A DNA stretch of 34,768 nt from Pseudomonadota bacterium (GCA_002747435.1 PDPH01000026.1:1-34768); one strand, 5' to 3'. Counted from the first letter of the stretch, positions 9,609-19,116 are shown. Numbers and translations: made by a program. Notes: a model not told the origin generated them from the sequence alone.

Positions 9609-11099
9609 ATGGGTAAACCAAGCGGATTTATCGAGTACCAGCGCCAGTTACCGGATGACCGTTCACCATTAGAACGTATCAAGGACTGGGGTGAATTTCA
9701 TTTACACTTCCACAGTGAATCAGAAAGCCGCCTCCAAGGCGCGCGCTGTATGGAATGTGGTATTCCCTTCTGCCAGACAGGCAAGGTATTACCGGGGGGG
9801 GCGAGTGGCTGCCCGGTCAACAATCTGATTCCTGAATGGAATGACATGATTTATCAGGGCTTGTGGCGGGAAGCTTATGAGCGCTTACGCATGACCAATA
9901 ACTTTCCCGAATTTACGGGAAGAGTCTGTCCAGCACCTTGCGAAGGCTCTTGTACACTGGGCATTCATGAGCCGCCTGTCACGATTAAGTTGAATGAAGT
10001 AACTATTATTGACAAAGCATTTGCTGAAGGCTGGGTGCAAGCCACTCCCCCCAGCACACGCACAGGTAAACGAGTTGCTGTGGTAGGCTCAGGCCCTGCT
10101 GGGCTGGCTTGTGCGGATCAGCTCAATAAAGTTGGTCATCAGGTCAAGGTTTATGAACGCGCTGATCGCATTGGTGGCTTGCTGATGTATGGCATCCCCA
10201 ATATGAAGCTGGATAAACAATTAGTTGTGCAGCGTCGTGTCGACTTAATGGCCGCAGAAGGTATTGAGTTTGTGACCGGTGTTGAAGTGGGCAAAGATAT
10301 CCGTGCTGAGCAATTACAGCAAAACTTTGATGCTGTTGTCTTATGCGGCGGAGCGACCCAAGCGCGTGACTTACCCGTAGAAGGCCGTGAATTACAAGGC
10401 ATTCATTTAGCAATGGAATTTCTGACTGCTAATACACGTAGCCTATTGGACTCCAAACTACAGGACGGCAACTACATCTCAGCTAAAGACAAGCATGTCA
10501 TTGTCATTGGCGGTGGTGATACGGGAACCGACTGTGTCGGTACATCAGTACGTCACGGCTGCAAATCGGTGGTACAACTGGAAATTATGCCGCGCCCACC
10601 TGCCACTCGCGCACCTGATAATCCATGGCCAGAATGGCCTTTAATTTTTCGTATCGATTACGGCCAAGAAGAAGCAGCCGCTGTATTTGGGCAAGACCCG
10701 CGCCAATACCTGATTGCTACCAAGAAATTCGTAGGTGATGCACAAGGTAAGGTGAAAGAAATACACATTATTGGCGTGCAATGGGATAGAGATGCAGAGG
10801 GTCGCCCCCATCTCATTGAAGTTCCCGGCACAGAGCAAGTCTTACCGGCAGATTTGGTATTACTGGCCATGGGTTTTACTGGATCGGAAAAGACCCTAAT
10901 CGATGCCTTGGAATTACTCACAGATGCCCGAGGCAATATAGAAGCTGATTATGGTAACTATCAAACCAATATCGAAGGCATCTTTGCAGCAGGTGACATG
11001 CGTCGCGGACAAAGCTTAGTGGTCTGGGCTATTAATGAAGGTCGTCAAGCAGCACGAGAATGTGATCGTTATTTAATGGGTGAAACCACTCTACCCTAA
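9609..11099 (+). CDS. gltD: Glutamate synthase (NADPH) small subunit
   Basis: Supplies electrons from NADPH through FAD and Fe-S clusters to GltB. The 496-residue protein has the N-terminal cysteine-rich Fe-S region ([10 protein letters not shown], then G-C-P-V-N-N and C-P-A-P-C-E-G-S-C). It has an FAD-binding Rossmann motif [10 protein letters not shown] (about 155) and an NADPH-binding motif [10 protein letters not shown] (about 300). The C-terminal G-x-x-A-A-G-D-x-R-R-G FAD motif closes the fold. Length and order are those of the beta-subunit family. It shares a transcript with gltB (30-nt gap with AGGGAG upstream of the ATG), and a strong terminator follows the stop by about 38 nt. Confidence 0.97.
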   Translation: MGKPSGFIEYQRQLPDDRSPLERIKDWGEFHLHFHSESESRLQGARCMECGIPFCQTGKVLPGGASGCPVNNLIPEWNDMIYQGLWREAYERLRMTNNFPEFTGRVCPAPCEGSCTLGIHEPPVTIKLNEVTIIDKAFAEGWVQATPPSTRTGKRVAVVGSGPAGLACADQLNKVGHQVKVYERADRIGGLLMYGIPNMKLDKQLVVQRRVDLMAAEGIEFVTGVEVGKDIRAEQLQQNFDAVVLCGGATQARDLPVEGRELQGIHLAMEFLTANTRSLLDSKLQDGNYISAKDKHVIVIGGGDTGTDCVGTSVRHGCKSVVQLEIMPRPPATRAPDNPWPEWPLIFRIDYGQEEAAAVFGQDPRQYLIATKKFVGDAQGKVKEIHIIGVQWDRDAEGRPHLIEVPGTEQVLPADLVLLAMGFTGSEKTLIDALELLTDARGNIEADYGNYQTNIEGIFAAGDMRRGQSLVVWAINEGRQAARECDRYLMGETTLP

Positions 11100-11134
11100 A
11101 TATTTATACCTGAATAATAACAAGTAATTCAGAA

Positions 11135-12091
11135 TCAACGCTGGCAAATAATACGTCGGCGTTTTTTTTGTCTTTCCGGCTTGCTGGCCATACCACGACT
11201 CAAATCCAGCCCTAGTGATTTCTTTCGATGCTGGTTTGCTGCACGCTTGTTTACCTTATGACGATAAGGTTGATAGTATTTTTTTCCCGGCCAACGCGGT
11301 GAAACTTTCATCGGAAGTAAACTTATTTCATTGGATCTAACCTGCTGTAAGCGTGTCACCGTATCGCGCAAAATCTCTAAATTAACTTGCGTTACATCCA
11401 CTACAAGGACACAGGTATCAACTAGGGCATTTAATAGCAAAGCGTCAGCAAAACCACTGACAGGTGGTGAGTCAATAATAGTCACATCAAAATGGCGACG
11501 TGCTTGTTGCAGCAAGTGGGCAAAAAGCGGACTTGACAACGAAGTAACAGGATTATTAAGAGGATTACCCGCCGTAATCACAAAGACATTTTGCTGCTCC
11601 GGGAAGGTTTTCGTAATCCTAGATAACCCCAAATGCCCCATTAAATAATCATTCAGTCCATACTGTAAATTTAAATTTGCTTTATCATGCAAGCTAGGCT
11701 TGCGCAAATCAGCATCAATCAATAAGATTTTATCTCCCATTTGTGCATGACTCAAAGCCAACGCAACGGCTGTACTGGATTTCCCTTCGCTTGGCTTGCT
11801 ACTCGTTACTAAAACTACAAACGGTTGTTTAGCAGATGTATAACGTAGACTAGCGGCTGCAATCCGATACATTTCATCCAAGGTTAATTCAGATTGCAGT
11901 ACTGTATTGATAAAGTGCTTCCCTTTAAAGCCTAAATAATAATGACGTGGAATTTGTGCTAGTACCGGCAAGCCGGTCATTTTTTGCAAAGCGCTAGCAG
12001 ACCATGGCTGCTGTGGTAAGTCGTTTAATAATAAAACGGCTAGCAACACCAGCAGCAAGCCCATACCAACGACATAAAACACCATCAACAT
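11135..12091 (-). CDS. Membrane-anchored BY-kinase/CpsD-CapB-type ATPase
   Basis: A P-loop ATPase of the bacterial tyrosine kinase (Wzc C-terminal domain/CpsD) family, which controls polysaccharide synthesis and export at the inner membrane. The 318 residues begin with one hydrophobic helix (about 4-22). The Walker A is S-S-K-P-S-E-G-K-S-S-T (97-107), the Walker A' is L-L-I-D-A-D-L-R-K-P (123-132), and the Walker B is T-I-I-D-S-P-P (204-210). Unlike Wzc there is no periplasmic Wzz domain, only the last membrane helix. The tail is very basic and carries only a small Y-Y-x-x-Y group (272-276) instead of a long tyrosine cluster, so autophosphorylation is uncertain. No other in-frame ATG lies between the upstream stop (about 12115) and 12091. 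No glycosyltransferase or Wza/Wzy gene is nearby. It lies downstream of the degenerate EAL gene. Confidence 0.8.
   Translation of the reverse strand: MLMVFYVVGMGLLLVLLAVLLLNDLPQQPWSASALQKMTGLPVLAQIPRHYYLGFKGKHFINTVLQSELTLDEMYRIAAASLRYTSAKQPFVVLVTSSKPSEGKSSTAVALALSHAQMGDKILLIDADLRKPSLHDKANLNLQYGLNDYLMGHLGLSRITKTFPEQQNVFVITAGNPLNNPVTSLSSPLFAHLLQQARRHFDVTIIDSPPVSGFADALLLNALVDTCVLVVDVTQVNLEILRDTVTRLQQVRSNEISLLPMKVSPRWPGKKYYQPYRHKVNKRAANQHRKKSLGLDLSRGMASKPERQKKRRRIICQR
11137..11169 (+). terminator. Rho-independent terminator of gltBD, inside the 3' end of the convergent gene
   Basis: AACGCTGGC (11137-11145) can pair with GTCGGCGTT (11155-11163) to give a 9-bp stem including two G-T wobbles, with a 9-nt loop. 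It is followed by eight T residues (11162-11169). The orientation serves gltD. The minus strand has no T-run after the hairpin, so it should act on the plus strand only. It overlaps the last codons of the minus-strand gene that ends at 11135. Confidence 0.85.
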
Positions 12092-12149
12092 TGCTCTTTT
12101 ATACCTTGTGCTTTAAGCCAGCAATGACTAAAAATATTACTCTGCTTAT

Positions 12150-13793
12150 TCATCTTTTTCTCTGATGAACTTTGTTATTTTTATGAGGGAAACGACTCAA
12201 AATACTGCCTAATAAATAGGTTGCAGGTGTATTACATAATGCATTTAAGGTCGTAATATCCTGAATACCATCCATCATAATAGTGATGTTTAACTCATCC
12301 AAACCACGCATCATTTCCAAAGTGTGGGCAGGTAATAACTCAGCCTCATTTGAAGAGCGTGAGGCAGTTCCTTTTGTGACTTGCATAGCAATAAAATTAA
12401 GCCGCGCCGCTCTAGCTAAAGGAATAAAATGCAAATCACTCTGCTGCCCTATATCTAAACTGATTTTAACACCTGTCCGTGACAAAGCTAATAAAATAGG
12501 CACAGCGACTGACTCATGTTTAGCATAATCCTCTAGCTTGACCTGTAATACCAGACGCTCTACACCACTACGATTGCGGGATAATCTGGATAATAATTCA
12601 CGCAACTGCTCTGGCTGATTAAATACCCAAGCGCCCATATTTATCAGAAAAAAAGCTGTATTTTTTTGTTCCCGTGCAGCCAACGCAATACTTGACAAAG
12701 TCGCTTTTAATAACCAGCTATCGAGTTTGTAGCGTAATGCACCTTTCTGTAGTTGTCGGACAAGCATTGACCAAGGTATCGGCTTGCCTGCTCTAGTTTG
12801 TAAATAAGGCTCAGCCACGCGCAAAGCAACATGTTCCTTGCTACGTAAATTCAAGGCTTCCTGAAAACGCAGTCGCATCTGCTGACGACCACGCTTAGGT
12901 TTAGTTATAGGATTAGACGTTCTATGGCTAACAGGCATTTGGGTAACAGGTGCAATGGCAGCACTGCCATCGACATAAGTTGCCCAAGGGTCAACCACTG
13001 CCGGTATGGGCTTGCTAACACGCTGTTTATTTATGCGTCCCAAGGGATGCAAATGGAGTTGCACACAACGCTGGCCACGAAACACCGAAGGAATAAAACG
13101 TAGCTCAGCACGAAACGTCTCCCGATCAGGACGGCAAAAAGTAAGTAGTATTTTGTGGGAGGGACGTGCGCTTAATTCAGCATTGAAACTTGCGGGTGAA
13201 AAAATCTTCTGCTCATCCGCTTTAATTAATTTAATAACAGGCGTTTTTAAAGCTTCAGTTTCCGAGTTAAAGCCGAACAAGGCCAGATAAGCTATATTGG
13301 CATGTAGATGCTGCCCTTTAGAAACATAGGCGACCGGCTCACGCGAGTAATCGACCAACCATTGGCAACGCAGCTCAGCAATACTGAGTAGATGCTTGCA
13401 TTGCCGAAAGTGATTCTTGAGCGCCGCATAATGCACCAAATAATCCAATTGTTGGCGCAAATCGTCTTCATTAACGATTAAAACCGTACAAGTCTCTACG
13501 CCTAATAGCCGCGTATCTAGGCTTTCCCAGCGTTCCCGCGATACCCAAATCACTAAACTATCGGGTGAGTGACGCTGCACCCACTCCATAATGCGATTAC
13601 CCTGCTGATCCTTAATCCGTGCCGGGCAAAATATCAGTGAAGTCGTATCACTTAAAGCGTGGGCAAACTCAATCCAACTCCCGGCATGGTGCAAGGTAAC
13701 ATTCGTTTCCAGCTTGCGCAGAGCCGTTTCCAGCATCTGATTAACAGGCTGGCTTTGCTGGAGAATGAGACAGGGAATGGGATGTGGCTTCAT
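12150..13793 (-). CDS. FimX-like regulator: receiver-like, PAS and degenerate EAL domains (no GGDEF)
   Basis: About 547 residues from the ATG at 13793. The frame extends 11 codons further to a TTG at 13826, but no clear ribosome site supports either start. The N-terminal 120 residues look like a receiver fold without an obvious phospho-acceptor Asp. Next comes a PAS domain (about 150-260) opening S-R-E-P-V-A-Y-V-S-K-G-Q-H, as in FimX-type proteins. After a Pro/basic linker, the C-terminal 230 residues follow an EAL layout: F-L-I-N-M-G where active enzymes have F-V-N-L-S, D-I-G-Q-Q for the D-D-F-G loop, I-A-M-Q-V for V-K-I-D, and Y-L-L-G near the end for the Q-G loop. The EAL signature and metal ligands are not recognisable, so phosphodiesterase activity is unlikely. 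A c-di-GMP receptor or scaffold role is inference. FimX proteins act in type IV pilus control. Confidence 0.65.
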   Translation of the reverse strand: MKPHPIPCLILQQSQPVNQMLETALRKLETNVTLHHAGSWIEFAHALSDTTSLIFCPARIKDQQGNRIMEWVQRHSPDSLVIWVSRERWESLDTRLLGVETCTVLIVNEDDLRQQLDYLVHYAALKNHFRQCKHLLSIAELRCQWLVDYSREPVAYVSKGQHLHANIAYLALFGFNSETEALKTPVIKLIKADEQKIFSPASFNAELSARPSHKILLTFCRPDRETFRAELRFIPSVFRGQRCVQLHLHPLGRINKQRVSKPIPAVVDPWATYVDGSAAIAPVTQMPVSHRTSNPITKPKRGRQQMRLRFQEALNLRSKEHVALRVAEPYLQTRAGKPIPWSMLVRQLQKGALRYKLDSWLLKATLSSIALAAREQKNTAFFLINMGAWVFNQPEQLRELLSRLSRNRSGVERLVLQVKLEDYAKHESVAVPILLALSRTGVKISLDIGQQSDLHFIPLARAARLNFIAMQVTKGTASRSSNEAELLPAHTLEMMRGLDELNITIMMDGIQDITTLNALCNTPATYLLGSILSRFPHKNNKVHQRKR

Positions 13794-13923
13794 GCTGCTG
13801 AAGATACCAATTTCCGGTAACTTCAAAAGTCTGAAGGCTGATTTTCCCGACTATCGAGTAAACTAATTTGACGGAGCGAAAATCAATTAGCCCCGTTTCT
13901 TACAAGAAGGCAATTAATTCAGC

Positions 13924-15582
13924 TTATAAGGAATCCCACAAACCATCAAAACCTTCAGGCTGTTTATTTTTTTTCACAGTAACACTTTCGAAGCGGAAAT
14001 GCGCAAAAGCTCCCAGACACTCATCCAAGACGGTCAGCACCACGCGCTCTTCACGATTTTGCAGCTTAAGCTTTAATTCGTCACCAGGCTGGAAAAGGTA
14101 AGCAGGTAAAATCAGCACTGGATCTTCACGTCCGCCTTCAATACTAGGCAGCATTAAACCTTCTAAAGGTAATGAGAAAGCAATCTTGCGATTCTCTAGG
14201 CTAGTGACGGTCACGACCATGATTTTGGTCGAGAGCAACTCAACACCACCGTATAAGCCTTGTTTATTAATAAACTCCATCCACTTGATGACACCCACCA
14301 TCCAGCTAGTATCTTCTTTGGCGGTGTCCTTTAAAGCAAGCAACTCGCCTACCCGCAGGGGACAACTTTCTTCATTAGGCCAAAACAGGCCATAGCCGCC
14401 CACACTGCTATTAATACATTCCAAAATATAAATACCATTTTCGCTGACAGCTTCAGGCTCTTCCTCTTGCGAGGATACTAATGAAGCTTCGCCATACAAC
14501 ATCGTATTGAACAGCAAATCCTCTTCCTGCTTACGCACAGTGTCTTCGCGGACATTGCGCACTACATCAATGACGCTAGCCATTCCGGCAACAGCAGCAA
14601 TTTTTTCTTCTTTAGGGAAACGGTTGAATTCACGATTGCGCACGGTTGTAAGATGATAAAACATGCGCTTCATCAAATTACGGGTCAAGCCATTGCCCAA
14701 TACCAAACCAGAACCACCTATATCTTCATTACTTTGCTGAATGGTTTGATCCATGCTAACAATCAACTCGCGTAGATTGAACACACGAACAGTGGGCGAA
14801 TGTGGCAAATCACGAAAAGGCATAATGACAGCGGGCTCATCATTATTCAAAATAGCCGCATGTACAAAATCGCCCAAACGCTCTTTAGGCAATAACTCCT
14901 TCGTTAACTTAACCTGATGCGTAACAGACTCTATATAACGGGCAACTCGTACGACCTCTTCCTGACGTAAGCTATAAGGCTTGAATAAAGCCAATAAATT
15001 GATTTGTATATAACGTGCCTCAATCGAAGGAGCCCCCTTGCGAGCATCTGCAAATTTAGTTCGATCCAAACCCTGCTCGCTAGCGAGTAGATACATATGA
15101 TGAATATCATGCCAAATGGTTTCCCGTGTTCTGGAATACACTGCGTAAGTGCTCAGCAAATACTCCCCCATGTAATCAATGACCCGATAAATCGCCACTT
15201 GCAAATCGCGCTTACTGCCTTCATTACGGGTCAACATATCCAAGGCTGCTAACTGATATAAACCCGCAAATTCCAATAACAAGGATAATTTTAAATCCAG
15301 AATGCGTTGACTACGCTGTGGCAAAGGCAGGGAGCGATAACTTAAATGACGGTGAAGATTAGCTACTAATAAATCAAACTTAGCGCGCAAACGCTCCCCA
15401 ATACGCACACGAGTGACTGACGGTACAGCACGACGATTAAAGTCAGCCAATCCATGAAAGATACGCTTAGTACTTTCACCAAAGTCCGTAATGGACAAGG
15501 AATTAATCCATTCTTTCGCTTTGCCTTCAGATAACGGTATGGTGTAAAGCGAAACTTCCTTTTGAGTTAGGGTAGTATCCAT
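13924..15582 (-). CDS. PilZ-like protein with long helical N-terminal domain
   Basis: 552 residues, cytosolic, with no signal or membrane segment. About 1-380 is predicted helical, with a W-x-x-x-L-x-x-x-x-x-x-E start and repeated Leu/Arg patterns. The C-terminal 150 residues are beta-rich and PilZ-like: I-N-S-S-V-G-G-Y-G-L fits the N-x-S-x-x-G second half of the PilZ signature. It then continues through a barrel-like V-G-V-I-K-W...Y-G-G-V-E-L-L stretch. The arginine motif R-x-x-x-R that should precede it is not visible in its usual place, so c-di-GMP binding is uncertain. A large PilZ-type protein of this build near an ABC exporter recalls P. aeruginosa PA2989 (from memory). It lies between the YbbAP-type exporter and the degenerate EAL gene, all on one strand. 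Confidence 0.6.
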   Translation of the reverse strand: MDTTLTQKEVSLYTIPLSEGKAKEWINSLSITDFGESTKRIFHGLADFNRRAVPSVTRVRIGERLRAKFDLLVANLHRHLSYRSLPLPQRSQRILDLKLSLLLEFAGLYQLAALDMLTRNEGSKRDLQVAIYRVIDYMGEYLLSTYAVYSRTRETIWHDIHHMYLLASEQGLDRTKFADARKGAPSIEARYIQINLLALFKPYSLRQEEVVRVARYIESVTHQVKLTKELLPKERLGDFVHAAILNNDEPAVIMPFRDLPHSPTVRVFNLRELIVSMDQTIQQSNEDIGGSGLVLGNGLTRNLMKRMFYHLTTVRNREFNRFPKEEKIAAVAGMASVIDVVRNVREDTVRKQEEDLLFNTMLYGEASLVSSQEEEPEAVSENGIYILECINSSVGGYGLFWPNEESCPLRVGELLALKDTAKEDTSWMVGVIKWMEFINKQGLYGGVELLSTKIMVVTVTSLENRKIAFSLPLEGLMLPSIEGGREDPVLILPAYLFQPGDELKLKLQNREERVVLTVLDECLGAFAHFRFESVTVKKNKQPEGFDGLWDSL

Positions 15583-15712
15583 AGCGATGGCATTCCGTTT
15601 ATTTATTTTTATAATCCGTTCATCTTAACAGACAGACAGCCTGCTACACGATACTGAGCCGACAAACTGCCTGTAAAGAAGGCATAGCCACTTGCATTGA
15701 TCGATATTGCTA

Positions 15713-18184
15713 TTAGCCTTCCAACAAGGCAATAGGGGTTACATTTAATAAGCCACGTAAATTAAAATAAGCTGCAATACTGACCAGTGCAGCGCCTGAC
15801 ACCATGCCAACCAATAACAAGCCAATATTCCATGCAAATGCCAGCTCAAACAAGAAATAGCCCAGTACATTACTGGACAACAGCGCAAATAAGCCCGCTA
15901 ATAAACCCGCCAAGGCACCCAGCAGTATAAATTCAATCCAGATACGCTGCTTTAATAACTGATGCGAAGCCCCTAGTGATTTCATAATAGCCAGTTCCCG
16001 TCGCCGCTCTGTTTTTTGGGATTGCAGGGCAGCTAATAATACAATCAAACCCGTAAACAAACTGAAAGCAAAAATACCTTGTACTGCAAAAGTTGCTTGT
16101 GTCATTAAAGCGCGAATCTGTTGCAACATAGCACCTGTATCAATGGCTGTAATACTGGAAAACTGTTTAACCAAACTCGGAATCAACAAAGGCTTAGCAA
16201 CAGGATCAACATATAAACTGGTCATAAAGGTTTGCGGCTTATCGTCAAAAGCCCCTGACCCCGCGATCACAAAGAAATTAGGCTGCATACTATCCCAACG
16301 TACAGAACGCACACTACGTATCACTTCAGTATAAGGCTGTCCCGCTATATCAAAGGTCAACTTGTCCCCCAAACCAAAGCCCAATAACTGACCAACACCT
16401 TCTTCGATAGAAAAGCCTGTTTTATCCTGAGTATTGAACCACTGACCGGCTAACAAAGTATTGCTATCAGGAAATTCAGCAAAAGAAGACAAATTAAACT
16501 CACGCTCCAATAAACTTTTGGCTCGACCCGCCGCATAATCATCCGAAGAGACAGGTTTATCATTAATTGCAACCAAGCGCCCACGAATGATCGGATAGAG
16601 ATTGGCCTCCACACCTTCGGCTTCCAAATAAGCTTTTACACCAGAAACATCCTGAGCTTGTATATTAATCAAAAAGTAATTGGGTGCATCGGCGGGTAAA
16701 CTCGCTTCCCAACGACTAATCAAATCAGTCCGTAAACTTGTCAGCAATAATAGCGAAAACAAGCCCATCGCAAACACCAGCACCAATAGACTAGAACGCT
16801 GCGAACGTCGCAATACGGCTAAATACTGCCATTGTGGATACTGACTTAAGCGTGACAAACCTTTTAATACCAAACTTGACACCAACCAGAAGACACAGAC
16901 AGCTAATAAAATACCGCCCAATAACCACAAGGCTAGCACTGTATCGCCCGACTGTATCCACAATAATAAGAAAACAGCCGGCAAGCCCCCAACAATAAGC
17001 CAACCAAAGACAGGCACATTAAAATTCATCACACCTTGCAAAATTTGCATAGGCGAGGTGTTCACTAAACCGAATAAATAAGGCAAAGCAAAACCACTCA
17101 CCATCAGCAAAGCGGTCAAAAGCCCTGTCAGTGCTGGCATAGCACTAGGCGCAGGCAATACCATTGCAATCAATGATCCCAAGTATTGTGCTAATACAAA
17201 CTGCAAACCAAAACCAATGAGCGCCCCCAAAACACCCGCTAATAGAGCCAGCAGCCATAGATTGCATAAATAATCCAGCAAAATGCTTTTTCGAGACAAA
17301 CCCAAAGCTTTCAAAACTGCTACAGGCCGAGTTTCATGCTTCACTAGACTGGATGCAGTCAAAGCAATGGCAGCTCCCGCCAGCACCACACTGAGTAAAG
17401 CCGCCAAGCCTAGAAAACGACTCGCACGATCCAATGAACGGCTCACAGTAGGAGAACCTTCCTCCAGCGAAAGAATCTCTTCCGTAGGCTGTAGACGTGC
17501 ATCAATCAACTGATGTAAATCTTGAATTGCACGAGAATTACCAGAAAATATCATTATAAACTTGGCACGACTAGCAGGCGATAATAAGCCGGTCGCCTCC
17601 AAATCAGCCAAAGGCATTAATACATTGGGAGCAAGATCAAAAAAGCGCGTTCCCTGACCTGGATCTTTAATCAGCACCTTGCTAAGTTTGAACTGCTTTG
17701 CACCCAATTGCACTTCCGCCCCAGGCTGGATACCTAACTCATTGAATAGGCGAGGCTCAGCCCATAGCTCACCAGACTGTAGGGCTTGTCGAGATGTCGC
17801 TTGACCGACTGCCGATAATTGATCAGCCGTTTCCAAGGCACCTTGCAAAGGGTAATTGGCTGAAACGGCCTTGACCTGTGCTAATTGCAAAGCATCACCA
17901 AACAATACCATGCTTCTAAAACTAATCGCTTCGCCAACTTCCACACCTCGTTCCAGTGCTAGCGCCCGATACGCATCAGCCAAAGGGCGTTGCGAACGAA
18001 TAAGCAAGTCACCGCCCAGTAGCTGAATGGCTTGATTTTCCATTGCGCGTTCAACACGATCAGTAAAAAACCCCACCGATGAAACAGCCACCACAGACAC
18101 CAACAGAGCCAAAAATAACAAACGCATTTCAGCCAAACGCCAACGCCGCCACCACTGTCTTAGCCAAGTTTGCAAGCCGCTCAT
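15713..18184 (-). CDS. ybbP: FtsX-type ABC permease, YbbP-like (duplicated permease core)
   Basis: An 823-residue inner-membrane protein with an N-terminal helix (about 20-40) and a MacB-like periplasmic domain (about 45-245). A first FtsX membrane block (about 255-375) begins around the cytoplasmic A-V-L-K-A-L-G-L-S coupling segment. Middle helices lie at about 395-440 and 470-490, then a second periplasmic domain (about 500-690), and a final FtsX block (about 695-820) has the matching L-A-I-M-K-S-L-G-A-S coupling segment. The two-block plan and length match E. coli YbbP (about 804 residues). Its ATG overlaps the ATPase stop by 4 nt (ATGA), so translation is coupled. Family members move lipophilic or acyl substrates; the substrate here is unknown. 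LolC/E proteins are about half this length. Confidence 0.85.
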   Translation of the reverse strand: MSGLQTWLRQWWRRWRLAEMRLLFLALLVSVVAVSSVGFFTDRVERAMENQAIQLLGGDLLIRSQRPLADAYRALALERGVEVGEAISFRSMVLFGDALQLAQVKAVSANYPLQGALETADQLSAVGQATSRQALQSGELWAEPRLFNELGIQPGAEVQLGAKQFKLSKVLIKDPGQGTRFFDLAPNVLMPLADLEATGLLSPASRAKFIMIFSGNSRAIQDLHQLIDARLQPTEEILSLEEGSPTVSRSLDRASRFLGLAALLSVVLAGAAIALTASSLVKHETRPVAVLKALGLSRKSILLDYLCNLWLLALLAGVLGALIGFGLQFVLAQYLGSLIAMVLPAPSAMPALTGLLTALLMVSGFALPYLFGLVNTSPMQILQGVMNFNVPVFGWLIVGGLPAVFLLLWIQSGDTVLALWLLGGILLAVCVFWLVSSLVLKGLSRLSQYPQWQYLAVLRRSQRSSLLVLVFAMGLFSLLLLTSLRTDLISRWEASLPADAPNYFLINIQAQDVSGVKAYLEAEGVEANLYPIIRGRLVAINDKPVSSDDYAAGRAKSLLEREFNLSSFAEFPDSNTLLAGQWFNTQDKTGFSIEEGVGQLLGFGLGDKLTFDIAGQPYTEVIRSVRSVRWDSMQPNFFVIAGSGAFDDKPQTFMTSLYVDPVAKPLLIPSLVKQFSSITAIDTGAMLQQIRALMTQATFAVQGIFAFSLFTGLIVLLAALQSQKTERRRELAIMKSLGASHQLLKQRIWIEFILLGALAGLLAGLFALLSSNVLGYFLFELAFAWNIGLLLVGMVSGAALVSIAAYFNLRGLLNVTPIALLEG

Positions 18185-18885
18185 GAGGCTCTCCCATCCT
18201 GTAAAGCACCGTCAACCAAGCGATACCAATGTTCACAGCGATCAGCCAAGCTCTCATCATGCGTGACCAACACTAGGGTGGTTTGGTAATCAACTTGTAA
18301 ACGAAATAACAATTGAGCCACTTCATGACCTGTTGCCTTATCCAAATTGCCGGTCGGCTCATCCGCAAACAAAATTTGTGGCCGAGTCACAAAGGCACGT
18401 GCCAAAGCAACTCGCTGTTGTTCGCCCCCTGACAGGCGGGTGACATAATGAGTTGCGCGCTGCTCTAAACCCACCTGCTGTAAAGCCTGCTCTGCTCGTG
18501 AGCGAATATTACTTTCACCCTTGCCTAATTCTAGGGGCAACATAACATTTTCCAGCGCAGTCAAATTGTCCAGCAAATGAAAGGACTGGAATACAAAACC
18601 GACTCGCCCTAGTCGCAAAGCGGCTCGACCGTCTTCATCCAGCGGGCTAATATCTTGATCAAATAAATTCAAAGAGCCACTACTTGGTGTATCCAAGCCT
18701 GCCAATAAGCCTAATAAGGTACTTTTACCGGAACCTGATGCCCCTGTAATAGCCACTGATTCACCTGTCTGCACAACTAAATGAATCGCATTTAAAATAA
18801 GTAATTCGTGCACTACACCCTTAGCATCCTGCGGAGTGTGAACCTTCTTTTGTAGCGACTTGGCCTCAATAATTGTTTTTTTCAT
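18181..18885 (-). CDS. ybbA: ABC exporter ATPase, YbbA/LolD-like
   Basis: Energises the FtsX-type permease encoded next. From the ATG at 18885 it has 234 residues, as expected for LolD/YbbA ATPases. The frame is open to an ATG at 18945, but that start lacks a ribosome site and would add 20 atypical residues, while AAGGA sits about 14 nt before 18885. The Walker A is G-A-S-G-S-G-K-S-T, the Q-loop region is F-V-F-Q-S-F-H-L-L, the ABC signature is L-S-G-G-E-Q-Q-R, and the Walker B is [12 protein letters not shown], with the switch His in V-T-H-D. Coupled to the permease by a 4-nt ATGA overlap. Confidence 0.88.
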   Translation of the reverse strand: MKKTIIEAKSLQKKVHTPQDAKGVVHELLILNAIHLVVQTGESVAITGASGSGKSTLLGLLAGLDTPSSGSLNLFDQDISPLDEDGRAALRLGRVGFVFQSFHLLDNLTALENVMLPLELGKGESNIRSRAEQALQQVGLEQRATHYVTRLSGGEQQRVALARAFVTRPQILFADEPTGNLDKATGHEVAQLLFRLQVDYQTTLVLVTHDESLADRCEHWYRLVDGALQDGRAS

Positions 18886-19026
18886 GATTTTTGTGTGCTT
18901 CCTTAACAAGATCGGAACTATACTTGAGCTGCCCTTCGGGAACATTTACGCCAGATGATTTCATGGTTATCATTACGGTTAGTATTACTTACGCTTATAG
19001 CTAGTTTTTTGTGCCTTGTGGTAAAA

Positions 19027-19086
19027 TGTCAACAATATATGCTTAAATCTTTAATAAATCCCTGATTGAGTCTATTATTGTCAACA
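19027..19086. promoter_or_regulatory. Two copies of TGTCAACA, 52 bp apart: candidate GntR operators
   Basis: TGTCAACA occurs at 19027-19034 and again at 19079-19086. Each has the mirror form TGT-CA-ACA, continuing into an A/T-rich flank. The 52-bp step is five helical turns, placing both on the same DNA face. They lie in the divergent gap between the ABC exporter and the GntR-family gene, the second one 30 bp before its ATG. FadR-subfamily GntR proteins bind short T-G-T/A-C-A type palindromes and often repress their own gene, so autoregulation is a reasonable inference. Confidence 0.4.
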
Positions 19087-19116
19087 TAATAACAGTTATA
19101 TAATGAGGCGGTTTTT

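Noticed and set aside
18886..18945. 20-residue upstream extension of the ABC ATPase
   Set aside because: No ribosome site and unlike the family N-terminus.
19099..19104. TATAAT just before the GntR gene
   Set aside because: Only 12 bp before the ATG; transcription would start almost at the start codon, with the ribosome site lying upstream of it or on it.
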